Below, one piece after another: positions 1 to 6,517 of a DNA stretch of 14,335 nucleotides. Position 1 is the first letter of the stretch, and each line of letters opens with the position of its first letter. The notes beneath the pieces are model-generated. The model saw only the letters and a list, made by a program, of their open reading frames with translations, was not told the DNA's origin and made no database searches. Made by a program: the position numbers and the translations under genes. This DNA comes from Tannerellaceae bacterium. GTDB taxonomy: Bacteria > Bacteroidota > Bacteroidia > Bacteroidales > Tannerellaceae. Where the stretch lies: positions 1 to 14,335 of the forward strand of contig JAIRZN010000006.1 in NCBI GenBank assembly GCA_031267205.1, read 5' to 3'.

Positions 1-116
1 TGCGAAGCCAGAAAATCAAGGATATAATGTATTTTCTTCCGCTCTCCCGCAGCAAGTGTTTCCATAAAATCCCTATAATAATGCTTGTATGCTAATATTT
101 TTCTTTCCTGCCTCAT
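1..116 (-). CDS. RelE/HigB (Gp49-like) type II toxin, 5' end only
   Basis: Reading from base 116 toward base 1 gives 38 codons beginning MRQERKILAYKHYYRDF; the frame is still open where the window ends, so the C-terminal part is missing. The pattern K-x-Y-x-x-Y-Y-x-x-F followed by a short loop and a K-K-I-x-Y-I-L-D-x-L helix matches, from memory, the N-terminus of Gp49-like/HigB toxins of Bacteroidales, which act as ribosome-dependent mRNA interferases and are usually followed by an HTH antitoxin gene. That partner would lie beyond base 1. A second in-frame ATG at 65-63, preceded by AGGGA, could also start translation, but it would drop the first family-like strand and helix. The family call rests on only 38 residues. 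Inference: a toxin gene transcribed away from recR. Confidence 0.6.
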   Translation of the reverse strand, partial: MRQERKILAYKHYYRDFMETLAAGERKKIHYILDFLAS

Positions 117-120
117 GCCA

Positions 121-151
121 CAAATATAATAAAAATAGTAACATAATGCAA
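121..151 (-). promoter_or_regulatory. Bacteroides-type promoter of the toxin gene
   Basis: On the minus strand TTG (151-149), a 20-nt spacer and TATATTTG (128-121) match the Bacteroidetes -33/-7 consensus TTG...TAnnTTTG exactly. Only four bases separate the -7 box from the ATG at 116, so the transcript would be leaderless or nearly so for that start, or would have a leader of about 50 nt for the ATG at 65. Confidence 0.65.
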
Positions 152-167
152 TTTACGGATAGGTACG

Positions 168-272
168 CTTCTCCGCCGGCGCAGGCTTGCAGCCCGTGCC
201 CATCGCCTGGGAAAGACACATTGTGCGCAACCAATCTATCGGCACGGGTTACAAGCCCGCGCCGGCGGAAGG
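168..272. repeat. REP-like imperfect inverted repeat
   Basis: The left arm (168-200) and right arm (241-272) are about 32 nt each and complementary at most positions. Both carry the core CCGCCGGCGC-GGCTTG-CCCGTGCC in inverted form. The 40-nt centre (201-240) has a further partly complementary stretch next to the arms (201-210 against 231-240). It lies between two divergent genes and contains no plausible reading frame. The form resembles REP or BIME elements mobilised by RAYT transposases, several of which occur in Bacteroidetes genomes. No transposase is present here, so it would be a dispersed non-autonomous copy. An exported-RNA stem or bidirectional terminator cannot be excluded. Confidence 0.6.
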
Positions 273-274
273 GC

Positions 275-345
275 CCAACCCCCGCCCCCGATATAATCCA
301 CCTATATAATATATGTATAACCCGCTGGCGCGGGGGGGGTGTTGG
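275..345. repeat. C/G-rich imperfect inverted repeat overlapping the recR promoter
   Basis: The C-rich arm at 275-289 pairs with the G-rich arm at 331-345: 12 of 15 positions are complementary, with mismatches at 280/340, 284/336 and 289/331. The right arm contains a run of eight G (332-339) and most of the TTG of the recR -33 box (342-344). The loop is AT-rich. What it does is unknown; a DNA cruciform or altered spacing near the promoter is possible. Confidence 0.4.
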
Positions 346-371
346 TGTATGGAAAAAATTTCCTATGTTTG
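342..371 (+). promoter_or_regulatory. Bacteroides-type promoter of the recR operon
   Basis: TTG (342-344), a 19-nt spacer and TATGTTTG (364-371) match the Bacteroidetes housekeeping promoter TTG...TAnnTTTG exactly. Transcription would begin near 376-380, leaving a leader of about 20 nt before the recR ATG at 399. This also argues against translation starting at the in-frame ATG at 339, which lies upstream of the predicted transcript start. Confidence 0.75.
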
Positions 372-398
372 TCACACTTAAAAATAAAGCGTAAATAT

Positions 399-1028
399 AT
401 GAGTCGTAAATATGCTTCGGCGTTGTTGGACAATGCGGTGAACGCGCTGGCGTCGTTGCCGGGCGTGGGGTACAAGACGGCCCTGAGGTTGGCCCTGTAC
501 ATGTTGCGCAGGGAGGCTGCCTATACCGAGGGCTTTGTTGACGCCTTGCTGGCCTTGCGCCTGAAGGTGCGCTACTGCCCTGTGTGCCACAATATATGCG
601 AGGGCGAGAGGTGCGGCATCTGTTCGGATACGCATCGCGACGGGTCGACGGTCTGCGTTGTCGAGAACATAAAGGAGGTGATGGCTATCGAGAACACGGG
701 ACAGTTTCACGGCCTGTATCACGTCCTGGGCGGGATAATTTCGCCGATAGACGGCATAGGGCCCGGCGACCTGGAGATAGACAGCCTCGTACAACGTGTC
801 GCAGACGGCGACATTAAGGAGGTGATACTCGCGTTGAGCACAACGATGGAGGGCGATACGACGGGGTTTTTCATTTACCGCAAGCTCGCCGAGTACGCGG
901 TCGAAGTCACGGCCATTGCCCGCGGCATTTCCATAGGCGACGAGATAGAATACGCCGACGAGATCACGCTGGGCCGCTCTATCCTTAACCGCACCGCCTT
1001 CGCGGACGGCAAGATGAACCAATATTAA
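399..1028 (+). CDS. recR: Recombination mediator protein RecR
   Basis: A 209-residue protein, close to the usual length of about 200. RecR works with RecF/RecO to load RecA on gapped or single-stranded DNA in the cytoplasm. The sequence shows a helix-hairpin-helix (LASLPGVGYKTALRLAL, about 17-33), a four-Cys zinc finger (C60, C63, C72, C75), a Toprim domain starting at VVEN (88-91) with STTMEGDTT (about 147-155), and the C-terminal signature ARGISIGDEIEYADEITL (about 174-191). The ATG at 399 was chosen because it gives a family-like N-terminus and lies just after the promoter; an in-frame ATG at 339 would add 20 unrelated residues. It is the first gene of a four-gene run; the glycosyltransferase starts 12 nt after its stop. 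Confidence 0.96.
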   Translation: MSRKYASALLDNAVNALASLPGVGYKTALRLALYMLRREAAYTEGFVDALLALRLKVRYCPVCHNICEGERCGICSDTHRDGSTVCVVENIKEVMAIENTGQFHGLYHVLGGIISPIDGIGPGDLEIDSLVQRVADGDIKEVILALSTTMEGDTTGFFIYRKLAEYAVEVTAIARGISIGDEIEYADEITLGRSILNRTAFADGKMNQY

Positions 1029-1040
1029 GAAGTCAAAGCG

Positions 1041-2231
1041 ATGAAGATCTCGGTTGTTATCGTCAGTTATAACGTGAAATACATTCTCGAACAATGCTTG
1101 CTGTCGGTACATAGCGCCCTGTCGGGCATGGAAGCCGAAGTGTTTGTGGTCGACAATAACTCGCCGGACGGGTCGGCGGACTATATACGGGACAAATTTC
1201 CCGAAGTAGAGGTTATCGCCAACGACCACAACGCCGGATTCGCCGTGGCCAACAACCAAGCCATACGGCGCAGCAGCGGTCAGTACGTCCTCCTGCTCAA
1301 CCCCGACACGGTAATCGGCGAAGAAAGCATCCGCACGCTGTGCTACTTTATGGACGAGAACCCGCAGGCCGGCGGCGCAGGCGTTAAGATGCTCGACGGT
1401 CACGGCGTGTTCCTGCCGGAGAGTAAACGCAGCTTCCCCACGCCATGGGTATCGTTCTGCAAGATGTCAGGGCTGTCGGCCCTCTTCCCCGGCTCCCGCT
1501 TGTTCGCGCGGTACAGGCTGCCGTACCTCAATCCCGACAGGCAGCACGCGGTTGACGTCCTGGCCGGCGCCTTTATGCTACTCCGCCGCGAGGCGCTGGA
1601 CAAGGCAGGGCTTCTCGACGAGGCCTTCTTCATGTACGGCGAGGACATCGACCTCTCTTACCGTCTCGTCATGAGCGGCTACCGCAATTATTACCTGCCC
1701 GAACGCATCCTGCACTACAAGGGCGAGAGTACGCAACGCGGCGACATATCCTTCGTCAGGAACTTCTACGGGGCGATGCTTATTTTCTACCGTAAATACT
1801 ATCCGCGCTCAGGCGTGGCCGTGTCGTTACTGATACGCTTGGCCATTAACCTAAGGGCTTCGGCGGCGACCCTGGCCCGTATAGCCGGAGCAGGGCGCAG
1901 GAAAGCGAAGAGGGTGAGACGCCGCCGCCTGCTCGTGCTATGCCGCGAGGCTAACTTCGAGGCCGTCAAGGCCGCCGCCGTGGAGCGCATGCCGGAGCTT
2001 GAGTTTGTCAACCTGTGGAACTTGGACGTCAAGCGTGCGATGGATGCCATCTGCCGCCGCAACCAGATGAAGGCCTTTACCGACATCGCTTTCTGCTGCC
2101 GCGACATGCGGTTTGAACAGATGTTGCTGTTCATGGATACCATAGTCGACAAGAAAACAACGTACCATATATATAATGTAGGGAATAACCGGTTAATATC
2201 ACCTAAGAACAATGAAACTGTTAGAAGATGA
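1041..2231 (+). CDS. Family 2 glycosyltransferase with extra C-terminal domain
   Basis: A 396-residue GT-A fold glycosyltransferase. Visible family features are the N-terminal strand ISVVIVSYNV (3-12), VVDNNSPDGS (36-45), the NAGFAVANN segment (64-72), the NPDT metal-binding region (87-90) and the MYGEDIDLSYR acceptor-side motif (198-208) followed by HYKGES (225-230). These resemble the WbbL/rhamnosyltransferase branch, which adds sugars from dTDP- or UDP-sugar donors to envelope polysaccharides at the cytoplasmic face of the membrane; the true donor cannot be read from the sequence. Residues about 258-283 are moderately hydrophobic and may touch the membrane. Residues about 295-396 form a separate domain, starting RRLLVLCRE and containing TYHIYNVGNNRLISPK, that I do not recognise with certainty. 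Its 3' end overlaps the next gene by 20 nt. Confidence 0.88.
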   Translation: MKISVVIVSYNVKYILEQCLLSVHSALSGMEAEVFVVDNNSPDGSADYIRDKFPEVEVIANDHNAGFAVANNQAIRRSSGQYVLLLNPDTVIGEESIRTLCYFMDENPQAGGAGVKMLDGHGVFLPESKRSFPTPWVSFCKMSGLSALFPGSRLFARYRLPYLNPDRQHAVDVLAGAFMLLRREALDKAGLLDEAFFMYGEDIDLSYRLVMSGYRNYYLPERILHYKGESTQRGDISFVRNFYGAMLIFYRKYYPRSGVAVSLLIRLAINLRASAATLARIAGAGRRKAKRVRRRRLLVLCREANFEAVKAAAVERMPELEFVNLWNLDVKRAMDAICRRNQMKAFTDIAFCCRDMRFEQMLLFMDTIVDKKTTYHIYNVGNNRLISPKNNETVRR

Positions 2232-2766
2232 CGTCGTGAAACTCCGCTCCCTGGAGCCCGAAGATCTGGATCTGCTGTACGCATGGGAGAACGATTCCTC
2301 AACCTGGAGGATGGGCGGCACGGTATCGCCTTACTCGCGCTACGCGCTGAGGAAACACATAGCCGTGTCGAACAAGGATATATATGAGCTGAAGCAACTG
2401 CGGTTGATGATAGAGGTCTGCGGCGTAGGCGTAGGCCTGATCGACATATACGACTTCGACCGGCATCACGGCAAGGCGTCGGTCGGCGTGTTGCTCGATT
2501 CGGAATACAGGGGGAGGGGCTATGCCACGCGCGCATTGTCGCTGGTTATCGACTACGCCTTCTCTTTCCTGAAGCTGCACCAGTTGTACGCCTATATCCC
2601 CGTGGGTAACGAGCCGAGCAAGACGCTCTTCATGCGCTGCGGCTTCGATGTCTCTGCGGTATTGCAAGATTGGATAGCGGCGGACGACGGTTTTTCAGAT
2701 GTATTGCTCGCTCAACGCATAAACAGGAGGAATAAAAATGGAAGAGTACCTGAGCCAGCTCAATGA
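2212..2766 (+). CDS. GNAT family N-acetyltransferase
   Basis: A 184-residue GCN5-related acetyltransferase of the RimJ/RimL/SpeG-like type. It shows the N-terminal LRSLEPEDLDLLYAWEND (11-28), acetyl-CoA pyrophosphate loop RGRGYATRAL (100-109) after VGVLLDSEYR (91-100), and the NEPSKTLFMRCGF segment (133-145) typical of the C-terminal half. It transfers acetyl from acetyl-CoA to an amine; the substrate (protein N-terminus, polyamine or amino sugar) cannot be told. The start at 2212 lies inside the glycosyltransferase gene (20-nt overlap) and the end runs 29 nt into the helicase gene, so translation of the three is probably coupled. The last 15 residues or so are polar and contain the helicase ribosome-binding site in their coding DNA. 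Confidence 0.88.
   Translation: MKLLEDDVVKLRSLEPEDLDLLYAWENDSSTWRMGGTVSPYSRYALRKHIAVSNKDIYELKQLRLMIEVCGVGVGLIDIYDFDRHHGKASVGVLLDSEYRGRGYATRALSLVIDYAFSFLKLHQLYAYIPVGNEPSKTLFMRCGFDVSAVLQDWIAADDGFSDVLLAQRINRRNKNGRVPEPAQ
2725..2730 (+). promoter_or_regulatory. Strong Shine-Dalgarno site of the helicase gene
   Basis: AGGAGG lies 7 nt before the ATG at 2738. A full consensus site is uncommon in Bacteroidetes. It fixes the helicase start and lies inside the GNAT coding region. Confidence 0.75.
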
Positions 2767-4999
2767 AGCCCAGCGCGAGGCGGTGTTGTATACCGGCGGC
2801 CCGGAGATGATCATAGCCGGCGCGGGGTCGGGAAAGACACGTGTGCTGACGTGCAAGATAGCTTACCTGATGCAGATCGGAGTACCTCCGGAAAGCATCA
2901 TGGCGCTGACGTTCACCAATAAGGCCGCCCGCGAGATGAAGGAGCGCATAGCTGCGCTTGCCGGCCAAAGGGAGGCCCGGAGGTTGTGGATGGGTACGTT
3001 CCACTCTATCTTCTCACGCATACTGCGCGCGGAGTCCGATCGCCTGGGTTATCCGGCTTCGTTCACGATATATGACAGCGACGACTCGAAGAGTCTGCTC
3101 AAGTCGATAGTCAAAGACATGTCGCTCGACGATAAGACATACCGCCCCGGCATGGTACACAGCCGCATATCGAATGCCAAGAACTCGTTGATAACGTGGA
3201 AGTCTTATGAACAAAACAAAACCCTTGTTGAGAGTGACATTAAAACACGCACGCCTATGATACGCGACATCTATAAGGTGTATCAGAACCGCTGTTACCA
3301 GGCCGGGGCTATGGATTTTGATGATCTGCTGCTGCAGACTAACATCCTTTTCCGCGACCACCCGGATGTGCTGGATAAGTACCGCCGCTTCTTCAAATAT
3401 TTCCTGGTGGACGAGTACCAGGACACCAATTTCGCTCAGCACCTGATAGTGTCCCGCCTGTCGGAAACGCACCGCCAGATATGCGTGGTAGGAGATGACG
3501 CACAGAGCATCTACTCCTTTCGCGGCGCGAATATCGACAACATCCTGAACTTCAAAAGCCAGTACGCCGGCTGCCGCACCTTCAAGCTCGAACGCAACTA
3601 CCGTTCTACCCAGACGATAGTCAATGCCGCCAACAGCTTGATAAACAAAAATCGGGAGCGTATCAGCAAGACTATCTACTCGGAGAGGGAAAAAGGCTCC
3701 GGTATCCTCCTGGTGTCTACGTATTCGGATTACGAGGAAGCGTTTATCGTAGCCTCCAAAATATCGGAGATGCGTATGAGGAATCAGTACACGTACTCCG
3801 ACTTCGCCATCCTGTACCGCGCCAACAAACAGTCGCGCCTGCTTGAAGAAGCCCTGCGCAAGCTCAATATTCCGTACAGGATATACGGCGGTCTTTCGTT
3901 CTACGACCGCAAGGAGGTGAAGGATGCCGTCGCATACCTGCGCCTTATAGTGAATCCCCACGACGAGGAAGCCCTGAAGCGTATCATCAATTACCCCGCC
4001 CGCGGTATCGGCGACACTACGGTAGGCAAGCTTACGTCCGCCGCCACAAGGCATAACCTCAGCGTATGGACTATACTCAAAGACCCGCATGCATACGACG
4101 TACAACTCAATGCCGGCGCCATCCGCAAGATAGATGGCTTCAGGCAGACGATCGAGGACAGTATAGAATACAGCCGTGACAACCAAGCCGATGACACAGC
4201 CCTGTTTGTCCTCAAGCGAGCAGGCATAGTCGACGATTTCGTAAACGAGCACACGATAGAAGCAAGCAGCCGCATCGAAAACCTGGAGGAATTAGTTAAA
4301 GGTATCTCCGAATACATATCAATACGCAGGGAAGAATACGCGGATGAAGACGGCGAGCATATCACCCTGGCCGGCTTCCTTGCCGAAGCCTCGCTGCAAA
4401 CCGACCAGGACAGGGATAAAAATACGGATGCGGACAGGGTGACTCTCATGACGGTGCATGCCGCAAAGGGGCTTGAGTTTAAGAATGTGTTCGTAACAGG
4501 GATGGAGGAGAACCTTTTCCCCACGCTGCGCTCGGTAGATAGTCCACGCGCCATAGAAGAGGAGAGGCGCCTGTTTTATGTAGCCATCACCCGCGCAGAA
4601 GAGAACTGCGTCCTGACCTATGCCCAGAGCCGCTTCATAAACGGTCAGACGGAGAGGTGTTCGCCGAGCCGCTTCCTGTTGGACATTGACGCCAGATACT
4701 TGCATACGTCGGGGAAGCTGTCCGACTACGACGTACGCCCGAAGGCCTCCACGTACTACCAGTCGCAGCCCTTCCCAAGCCGGCCGCAGACAAGGTCCGC
4801 AACCGTCGAGACCTCCGCCGTCGAACCCGTCGATGCAGCCAGCCTGCGTATAGGCGTCACGGTGAAACACGACCGTTTCGGCACAGGCACAGTCACGGAC
4901 ATAGAAGGCGAGGGAGCAAATACAAAAGCAACTGTTGAGTTCGATAACTTCGGACAGAAACAGTTGCTTTTGAAATACGCCCGCCTTACTGTACTATAA
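2738..4999 (+). CDS. uvrD: ATP-dependent 3'-5' DNA helicase, UvrD/PcrA
   Basis: A 753-residue superfamily 1A helicase acting in nucleotide excision repair, replication restart and removal of stalled RNA polymerase. All motifs are present: Walker A AGAGSGKT (27-34), Ia LTFTNKAAREM (57-67), II VDEYQDTN (224-231), III GDDAQSIYSFRG (252-263), IV LERNYRST (284-291), V TVHAAKGLEFKNVF (572-585) and VI RRLFYVAITRAEEN (610-623). Residues about 655-700 are a low-complexity linker, and 704-753 (RIGVTVKHDRFGTGTV...) match the PcrA/UvrD C-terminal Tudor-like domain known to bind RNA polymerase. Length is within the family range. It is the last gene of the recR run. Its stop overlaps the stop of the convergent lipoprotein gene, and its 3' end contains a perfect inverted repeat (4923-4972). 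The orthologue could equally be named pcrA. Confidence 0.95.
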   Translation: MEEYLSQLNEAQREAVLYTGGPEMIIAGAGSGKTRVLTCKIAYLMQIGVPPESIMALTFTNKAAREMKERIAALAGQREARRLWMGTFHSIFSRILRAESDRLGYPASFTIYDSDDSKSLLKSIVKDMSLDDKTYRPGMVHSRISNAKNSLITWKSYEQNKTLVESDIKTRTPMIRDIYKVYQNRCYQAGAMDFDDLLLQTNILFRDHPDVLDKYRRFFKYFLVDEYQDTNFAQHLIVSRLSETHRQICVVGDDAQSIYSFRGANIDNILNFKSQYAGCRTFKLERNYRSTQTIVNAANSLINKNRERISKTIYSEREKGSGILLVSTYSDYEEAFIVASKISEMRMRNQYTYSDFAILYRANKQSRLLEEALRKLNIPYRIYGGLSFYDRKEVKDAVAYLRLIVNPHDEEALKRIINYPARGIGDTTVGKLTSAATRHNLSVWTILKDPHAYDVQLNAGAIRKIDGFRQTIEDSIEYSRDNQADDTALFVLKRAGIVDDFVNEHTIEASSRIENLEELVKGISEYISIRREEYADEDGEHITLAGFLAEASLQTDQDRDKNTDADRVTLMTVHAAKGLEFKNVFVTGMEENLFPTLRSVDSPRAIEEERRLFYVAITRAEENCVLTYAQSRFINGQTERCSPSRFLLDIDARYLHTSGKLSDYDVRPKASTYYQSQPFPSRPQTRSATVETSAVEPVDAASLRIGVTVKHDRFGTGTVTDIEGEGANTKATVEFDNFGQKQLLLKYARLTVL
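4923..4972. terminator. Perfect 14-bp inverted repeat, likely bidirectional terminator inside uvrD
   Basis: CAAAAGCAACTGTT (4923-4936) is repeated exactly in inverse orientation at 4959-4972, with a 22-nt loop that itself can form a small stem (AGTT/AACT, 4938-4949). Both strands present a stem ending in GCTTTTG, a short U-run, just before the end (plus) or just after the end (minus) of the two convergent genes. It encodes residues about 729-745 of the helicase Tudor domain. No hairpin is possible in the junction itself because the genes overlap. The U-runs are short (four T), so termination might be partial. Confidence 0.55.
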
Positions 5000-5704
5000 G
5001 GCGAAGCTGTATGTGGGCGTGACTGCCCAGTTTATCTGTGTTGAATCCCTGCTGAATCCCCTTGCATAATTAATCCTGAAGACTATGGAGTCCGTCGTCC
5101 TGTTGGCCAGGTCTGTGAGGTTGAAGGCGTTGTACTGTGTCTTCGGTTGTGGAGCGGCAGCCGATTCGGAGATCTTCGTCACGCGCAGGAAGAGATCGTA
5201 GACCTTGTCCGTCACCGCCCGGTAAGGGTCGTAAGACAATTCAAAACGCAGCGGCAAGGTATCGGCGGAGTGTTCGGTAAATAGGAAGAAGCGGTTCAGT
5301 ATGAAGATATTCCGCTGCTGTATGGCGGCGACGGCATGTTCACCCGGCAGGATGGTAGCCGTATCGGTAAGTTCGCTACGCAGGTCATGGCCCGGCACGT
5401 ACTCGACGTTGGATATATCGACTGTGAGGAAGCCTTTAAGCCTGCCGGAGTCGGAGTTTTCAGGCGTTCCAAAGTCCAGGGAGAAGTCGATTATCACGCA
5501 ATCCCCGTCATCTATGCTGGAATTCACCTGTGGCGAATAAACGACATCGTTTCCCTTGAGGTGTATCTTTACGCTATCATTCCGCTTAACGGCGACACCA
5601 GGGTAATTACCCATGAGCACCTTTTGTCCGCCCTCGCGCAGGCATGAAGTCACGAACGGGAAGAGCAAGGCAAAGAGGACGCCAAACAGAGCGTTTTTGT
5701 TCAT
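4994..5704 (-). CDS. Lipoprotein of unknown function, second of a paralogous pair
   Basis: A 236-residue secreted protein. The N-terminus MNKNALFGVLFALLFPFVTSC is a lipoprotein signal with the lipidated Cys at 21, followed by LREGG, so it should be anchored in the envelope. The mature part is rich in beta-forming and polar residues. Landmarks shared in order with the neighbour at 5711-6484 are SCL-x-x-GG, DDGDCVI (65-71), PENSD (81-85), a G-x-L-T-V strand, SYDPY, VYDLFLRV and YNAFNL; the two are full-length paralogs. I do not recognise a named family; proteins of this look follow sigma/anti-sigma genes in Bacteroidales and may be NigD-like, which I cannot confirm. Fourth and last gene of the sigma operon, 6 nt after its paralog. 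Its TAG stop overlaps the uvrD end by 6 nt. Confidence 0.82.
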   Translation of the reverse strand: MNKNALFGVLFALLFPFVTSCLREGGQKVLMGNYPGVAVKRNDSVKIHLKGNDVVYSPQVNSSIDDGDCVIIDFSLDFGTPENSDSGRLKGFLTVDISNVEYVPGHDLRSELTDTATILPGEHAVAAIQQRNIFILNRFFLFTEHSADTLPLRFELSYDPYRAVTDKVYDLFLRVTKISESAAAPQPKTQYNAFNLTDLANRTTDSIVFRINYARGFSRDSTQINWAVTPTYSFAL

Positions 5705-5710
5705 ACCGGA

Positions 5711-6484
5711 TTAGTCTTCTTCAGGGATAGGATTTGTGCATAACTCGGATTTTTCCCATGTGAAAACTCCGTCCTCTTTTATCTCCTTGATATGGTTGAT
5801 GATGAAATAGACTTCCGACTTGCCCTTTCCTTTTTCGATGCGTGAGGTTTCCTTGAAGAAGTTGCCGGCATTATAAACGTTTATCACGCCTCCATTAATA
5901 GTAGGCGATTTCCCTTCATCCCTCATCACCGCCCTAAGGAAGAACGAGTATACGGTTTTACCTTCTACCTCTTCGGTTGGGAGGTCGGGGTCATAGTATA
6001 AATTCCAGCTTGTCTTTTGTTCGGTTTCATGTTTAAAGTCGGAGGTTAGGAAGAGCTTTTCCGAGAAGTAGAAGCTCGGCCCGCTTGTAGAGATGGCGTA
6101 AGCGACGGGCTGCTCATTCTCTATCAGGGTAGTCGAGTCGTGCAATATGTACGGTGTGCAAGGCCATTGATCAATAAGTGATACTTGTGAGATCGTCCCC
6201 TGCACGATGCCGGTAGTCTGGTAGTCGGAGTTGATTTCATCGCTAAAATTCACATTATAGCTGAATATGACACAGTCGCCGTCCGAGAATCCCAGTTTTT
6301 CCAACTGCGGGTCATAGAACGAGGGAGAGAGTGGCGCGTCGATCACTGTTTTCATAGTTTTCATATCAAAGCGTACAATTCCGCATACGCCACTCTGGGA
6401 TTGTTCATTATTTCCGCCCTCCAGACAAGAGGCCAACACTAAAACACAAGCGGACAGAAGTCCGCAAAAGGATAACTTGTTCAT
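5711..6484 (-). CDS. Lipoprotein of unknown function, first of a paralogous pair
   Basis: A 257-residue secreted protein. MNKLSFCGLLSACVLVLASC is a lipoprotein signal with the lipidated Cys at 20, followed by LEGG and a polar Asn/Gln/Ser stretch. The mature part carries SDGDCVIFSYNVNF (67-80), INSDY, a tyrosine- and phenylalanine-rich middle (FYFSEKLFLTSDF), YYDPD, VYSFFLRAV and INVYNAGNFF. These align in order with the downstream lipoprotein at 4994-5704. The function is unknown. Its place, third in an operon behind an ECF sigma factor and a Dma-type anti-sigma protein, suggests an envelope protein made or sensed by that circuit. It follows the Dma gene after 33 nt and precedes its paralog by 6 nt. 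Confidence 0.82.
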   Translation of the reverse strand: MNKLSFCGLLSACVLVLASCLEGGNNEQSQSGVCGIVRFDMKTMKTVIDAPLSPSFYDPQLEKLGFSDGDCVIFSYNVNFSDEINSDYQTTGIVQGTISQVSLIDQWPCTPYILHDSTTLIENEQPVAYAISTSGPSFYFSEKLFLTSDFKHETEQKTSWNLYYDPDLPTEEVEGKTVYSFFLRAVMRDEGKSPTINGGVINVYNAGNFFKETSRIEKGKGKSEVYFIINHIKEIKEDGVFTWEKSELCTNPIPEED

Positions 6485-6517
6485 ATAACTTGTTTTTATT
6501 ACTATATTTTTCGCGTA

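Noticed and set aside
89..394. Plus-strand open frame of 101 codons across the intergenic region
   Set aside because: It runs through the palindrome and both promoters, and its sequence (Pro/Cys/Arg-rich) has no coding character.
339..398. Upstream ATG start for recR
   Set aside because: It lies before the predicted transcription start and adds 20 residues with no likeness to RecR.
378..1403. Long minus-strand open frame antisense to recR and the glycosyltransferase gene
   Set aside because: It has no family-like motifs and overlaps two clear genes; it follows from the high GC content and codon bias of the sense strand.
1799..2536. Minus-strand open frame of 245 codons, rich in Arg and Ser
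   Set aside because: The composition is typical of a wrong-frame translation and it spans the overlap of two real genes.
3014..4252. 412-codon minus-strand open frame antisense to the helicase gene
   Set aside because: The opposite strand holds all helicase motifs; the frame has no recognisable domain and is a shadow of biased codons.
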